NCBI GenBank assembly: GCA_052148715.1
Contig: JBKQHQ010000235.1
Coordinates: 48,811 to 112,810 of the forward strand
DNA: 64,000 nucleotides
Reading direction: 5' to 3'
Source: JBKQHQ01 sp052148715
Lineage (GTDB): Bacteria > Pseudomonadota > Alphaproteobacteria > Rhizobiales > Xanthobacteraceae
The notes under the pieces were generated by a model. That model was not told the origin of the DNA and did not search any database. It was given only the letters and a program-made list of their open reading frames with translations. This document shows, piece after piece, positions 61,905 to 64,000 of the stretch. How positions within the stretch are numbered: the first letter of the stretch is position 1; each line of letters opens with the position of its first letter. A program made the position numbers and the translations under genes.

Positions 61905-62735
61905 TCAAAACAAGCTCGCCACGATCCGCGCTGACACGAGCAGCAGAAATATGCCGAAGCCGATCTCCAGCTGCCGCCTCGAGAGCACATGCGCAAGCCG
62001 CGCACCGTAGGGAGCAACGAGGCTCGACACCGGCGCCAGCAAGACCACGCCGATCAGCGACACAAAGCCAATCGACAGCGGAGGCATCAGGCTCTCGCGC
62101 GGCCAGCCCGCCAGCATGTAGCCGAGCGTCCCCGCGATGGTGATCGGCACGCCGACGCCGGCCGAGGTCGCGACCGCGTTGTGCATCGGCTTGCCGTGCA
62201 GCGTGAGAATCAGGTTCGACATCGAGCCGCCGCTGACCCCCATCAAGGACGAGCACAGCCCGACGACGAATCCGTAAAGGCCCATCCTCCGCCCCGCCGG
62301 CAGGTCGGCGCCGAGCTGCCAGGACGCGCGCGCAAACAGAAGCTTTGCGGCGATGAAGACTGCAATGACGACGAAGGCGATCTTGAACAAGGCGGCCGGC
62401 GCAAAGGCCGCAGTGACCGCGCCGACCGCTACCCCGGCGATAGCCGGGATGGCCCAGGCCCGCACTACGCCTTCGAGCACCGTGCCGGTGCGGCGATGGG
62501 CGCGATAGGATCGCAGCGTCGTCGGCACGATGATCGCGATCGAGGTCCCGACACAAAGCTGCATCCGCACATCGTCGGAGACGCCCATCACGCGAAAGAT
62601 TTCGTAGAGCACCGGAACGATCACAGCGCCGCCGCCGATGCCGAAAACGCCGGCGAGAATCCCGGTCGCAATCCCGCCGACGAGGATGGCCGAAGCGAGC
62701 CAAGCCAACTCGCCGAGCGGAATTCCAAACAGCAT
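61905..62735 (-). CDS. TauE/SafE-family sulfite/anion exporter
   Basis: About 276 residues with eight predicted helices; the family repeat GIGGGAVIVPVLYEIF and GVSGGSMSNLILTLHGKPMHNAVATSAGVGVP (in parts) is conserved. It likely exports sulfite or organic sulphonates; substrate not proved. Start ATG 62735 (MLFGIPLGEL) avoids overlap with dusA, whose coding ends at 62765; a start at 62798 would overlap. Cotranscription with dusA is probable. Confidence 0.9.
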   Translation of the reverse strand: MLFGIPLGELAWLASAILVGGIATGILAGVFGIGGGAVIVPVLYEIFRVMGVSDDVRMQLCVGTSIAIIVPTTLRSYRAHRRTGTVLEGVVRAWAIPAIAGVAVGAVTAAFAPAALFKIAFVVIAVFIAAKLLFARASWQLGADLPAGRRMGLYGFVVGLCSSLMGVSGGSMSNLILTLHGKPMHNAVATSAGVGVPITIAGTLGYMLAGWPRESLMPPLSIGFVSLIGVVLLAPVSSLVAPYGARLAHVLSRRQLEIGFGIFLLLVSARIVASLF

Positions 62736-62764
62736 GCGCGTTCCTGCGGCCGGCGATGCGAGGA

Positions 62765-63775
62765 TTACGCCGCGACCGACGCGCCGGTTGCGTCGCATGC
62801 GTCGGTGGCGCGCACCCGCGCAAGCGCGTCGAGGAGCACCGTCGTGCCGGCGCCCGGCTTGACCGCTTCGATGGCGAGGTGTCGGCGAAACGCCCGGGCA
62901 CCGGGGACGGCGTGAAAAACGCCGAGGACATGACGGGTCATGGCAGAAAGTCGCGTGCCGCGCGCCAATTCACGCTCGATATAGGGAACTAGCGCGGCCA
63001 GCGCGGCCGCCGCGCTCGCGAACGGCGCTGGCGCGCCGAAGACGAGCGGGTCGACGGCGAGCAATCGCCACGGCTCCTGATAGGCCGCGCGCCCCATCAT
63101 CACCCCGTCGACCTTTTGCAGATGGTCGAGCACCTGCGCGAGGGTGCCGACGCCGCCGTTCAACACGATCGTGAGATCGGGATGCGCCGCTTTGAGCCGG
63201 TAGACGCGCGCATGGTCGAGCGGCGGCACCTCGCGGTTCTGCTTCGGGGACAGGCCCGCGAGCCAGGCCTTGCGCGCATGCACAATGAGCGCATCGACGC
63301 CCGCCTGTCGTACAACGGCGGTCAAAGCCGACAGGGCCTGCTCGGGGTCCTGATCGTCGACGCCGATGCGACATTTCACCGTCACCGGGACGCGGACCTT
63401 GGCTTTCATCGCGGCGACGCAGTCGCCGACGAGCTTGGGCTCGGCCATCAGGCAGGCGCCAAACCGCCCGTCCTGAACGCGGTCCGACGGACATCCCACA
63501 TTGAGGTTGACCTCGTCATAGCCGAAATCCTCCGCAATGCGCGCGCACTCGCTGAGTTGCCACGGATCGGCGCCACCAAGCTGCACCGCGACCGGATGCT
63601 CGGCCGGATCGAACCCGAGCAAGCGGTGCCGATCGCCATGCAACACGGCCCCCGTGGTCAGCATCTCGGTATAGATCAGCGCTTTGCGTGTGAGCAGGCG
63701 ATGGAAGAACCGGCAGTGTCGGTCCGTCCAATCCATCATCGGCGCAACGGCGAAGCTATGGCTTAACCCATTCAT
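62765..63775 (-). CDS. dusA: tRNA-dihydrouridine(20/20a) synthase
   Basis: This flavoenzyme reduces uridine in the D-loop of tRNA. MNGLSHSFAVAPMMDWTDRHCR is the FMN-binding start of the DusA group; the catalytic Cys is in NLNVGCPSDRVQDGRFGACLM (in parts), and VKCRIGVDD, VHARKAWLAGLSPKQNR and GVMMGRAAYQEPW follow. At 336 residues it fits. It is the first gene of a minus-strand pair with TauE. Confidence 0.95.
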   Translation of the reverse strand: MNGLSHSFAVAPMMDWTDRHCRFFHRLLTRKALIYTEMLTTGAVLHGDRHRLLGFDPAEHPVAVQLGGADPWQLSECARIAEDFGYDEVNLNVGCPSDRVQDGRFGACLMAEPKLVGDCVAAMKAKVRVPVTVKCRIGVDDQDPEQALSALTAVVRQAGVDALIVHARKAWLAGLSPKQNREVPPLDHARVYRLKAAHPDLTIVLNGGVGTLAQVLDHLQKVDGVMMGRAAYQEPWRLLAVDPLVFGAPAPFASAAAALAALVPYIERELARGTRLSAMTRHVLGVFHAVPGARAFRRHLAIEAVKPGAGTTVLLDALARVRATDACDATGASVAA

Positions 63776-63961
63776 TTCAAGTGCTTTTTCGTCGTCGACC
63801 GCTAGGCACGGTGCAGCGGGCTGAACAATTTAGCGCGCCGAAGCCTCGGTGAGCTAGCTCTTGGCAGATATGACGCAGGGGGATCGGGTGAAGAAGTGCG
63901 TGACAAAGGGCTGAAGTGCTGAATCTGTCGTGATCCTCTGATTCGGTTTGCGGAGGATGCG

Positions 63962-64000
63962 ATGGAGAGTGCTGCGGCGGCATTTGGGGCGATCAGCGAA
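63962..64000 (+). CDS. Start of a gene cut by the right edge, possibly in a mobile element
   Basis: ATG 63962 opens MESAAAAFGAISE and runs off the window; GGAGG is 4 bases upstream. Just before it, GAATCTGTCGTGATCCTC and GATTC form GAATC/GATTC half-sites like the termini of some insertion sequences, and the sequence has a different texture from the flanking core genes. Too little is visible to name it. The stretch 63776-63961 shows no gene. Confidence 0.35.
   Translation, partial: MESAAAAFGAISE

Noticed and set aside
1..64000. CRISPR arrays, rRNA, tRNA genes, prophage
   Set aside because: No regular direct repeats with spacers, no cloverleaf or rRNA sequence and no phage structural gene were seen on either strand.

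Overview
The window is GC-rich, densely packed alphaproteobacterial chromosome. The gene set suggests Hyphomicrobiales near Bradyrhizobiaceae/Xanthobacteraceae: a homogentisate cluster with DUF2783 and MBL-fold partners, DUF2865, an Omp25-like barrel, class II DAHP synthase, DUF1289, and a clan AA aspartic protease. This placement is inference from gene content; no rRNA or tRNA gene was found to confirm it.

Layout. 0-10.5 kb: housekeeping genes (mmsA cut by the left edge, an Inh-like lipoprotein, an Atm1-type exporter-psd-pssA operon, a LOG protein, a VOC protein, cimA with an unlisted 39-residue membrane protein upstream, cysS). 10.9-15.8 kb: galE, creA, DUF2783, a Cys-rich copper-storage (Csp) protein and an aromatic flavoprotein hydroxylase. 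15.9-21 kb: GYD protein, a metal-site-variant MBL protein, the homogentisate pathway genes fahA-hmgA, a divergent MarR regulator and maiA. 21-26.8 kb: DMT exporter, DUF2865 protein, then a more accessory stretch with nested palindromic repeats, an autotransporter remnant, a lone AMP-forming ligase and an Omp25-like barrel. 26.9-30.5 kb: nadE, a Uma2 nuclease, an outer-membrane barrel.

30.7-37.9 kb is a tight operon fadD-phaJ-DUF445-phaC-phaZ facing an AraC-type regulator. It can activate fatty acids, divert beta-oxidation intermediates to medium-chain polyhydroxyalkanoate and remobilise it, with a DUF445 membrane protein embedded in it. 38-42.7 kb is a PaoABC-type molybdenum aldehyde oxidoreductase operon facing a TetR regulator that has a perfect operator; its FAD subunit gene carries an in-frame amber codon. 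43-50 kb: DUF1254 protein behind a promoter overlapped by a palindrome, class II DAHP synthase, hydrolase, gor-rpiA, gph. 50-56.5 kb: a duplicated PEGA-like lipoprotein pair, moaA, two tandem TRAP solute-binding proteins, Mrp/ApbC. 56.7-64 kb: beta-hydroxyacid dehydrogenase, tam, GST, histidine kinase, DUF1289, aspartic protease, TauE exporter, dusA, and the first codons of a gene cut by the right edge.

The most unusual signal is a repeat family made of two adjacent hairpins with mutually complementary loops (TGTT and AACA). Two good copies sit inside the loop regions of two different, unrelated palindromic repeats, and the outer stem bases differ between copies while remaining paired. This looks like a small non-autonomous element that enters palindromes. 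Other leads are the amber-interrupted aldehyde oxidase subunit, DUF445 inside a PHA operon, a copper-storage gene lodged in an aromatic catabolism cluster, and the duplicated lipoproteins.
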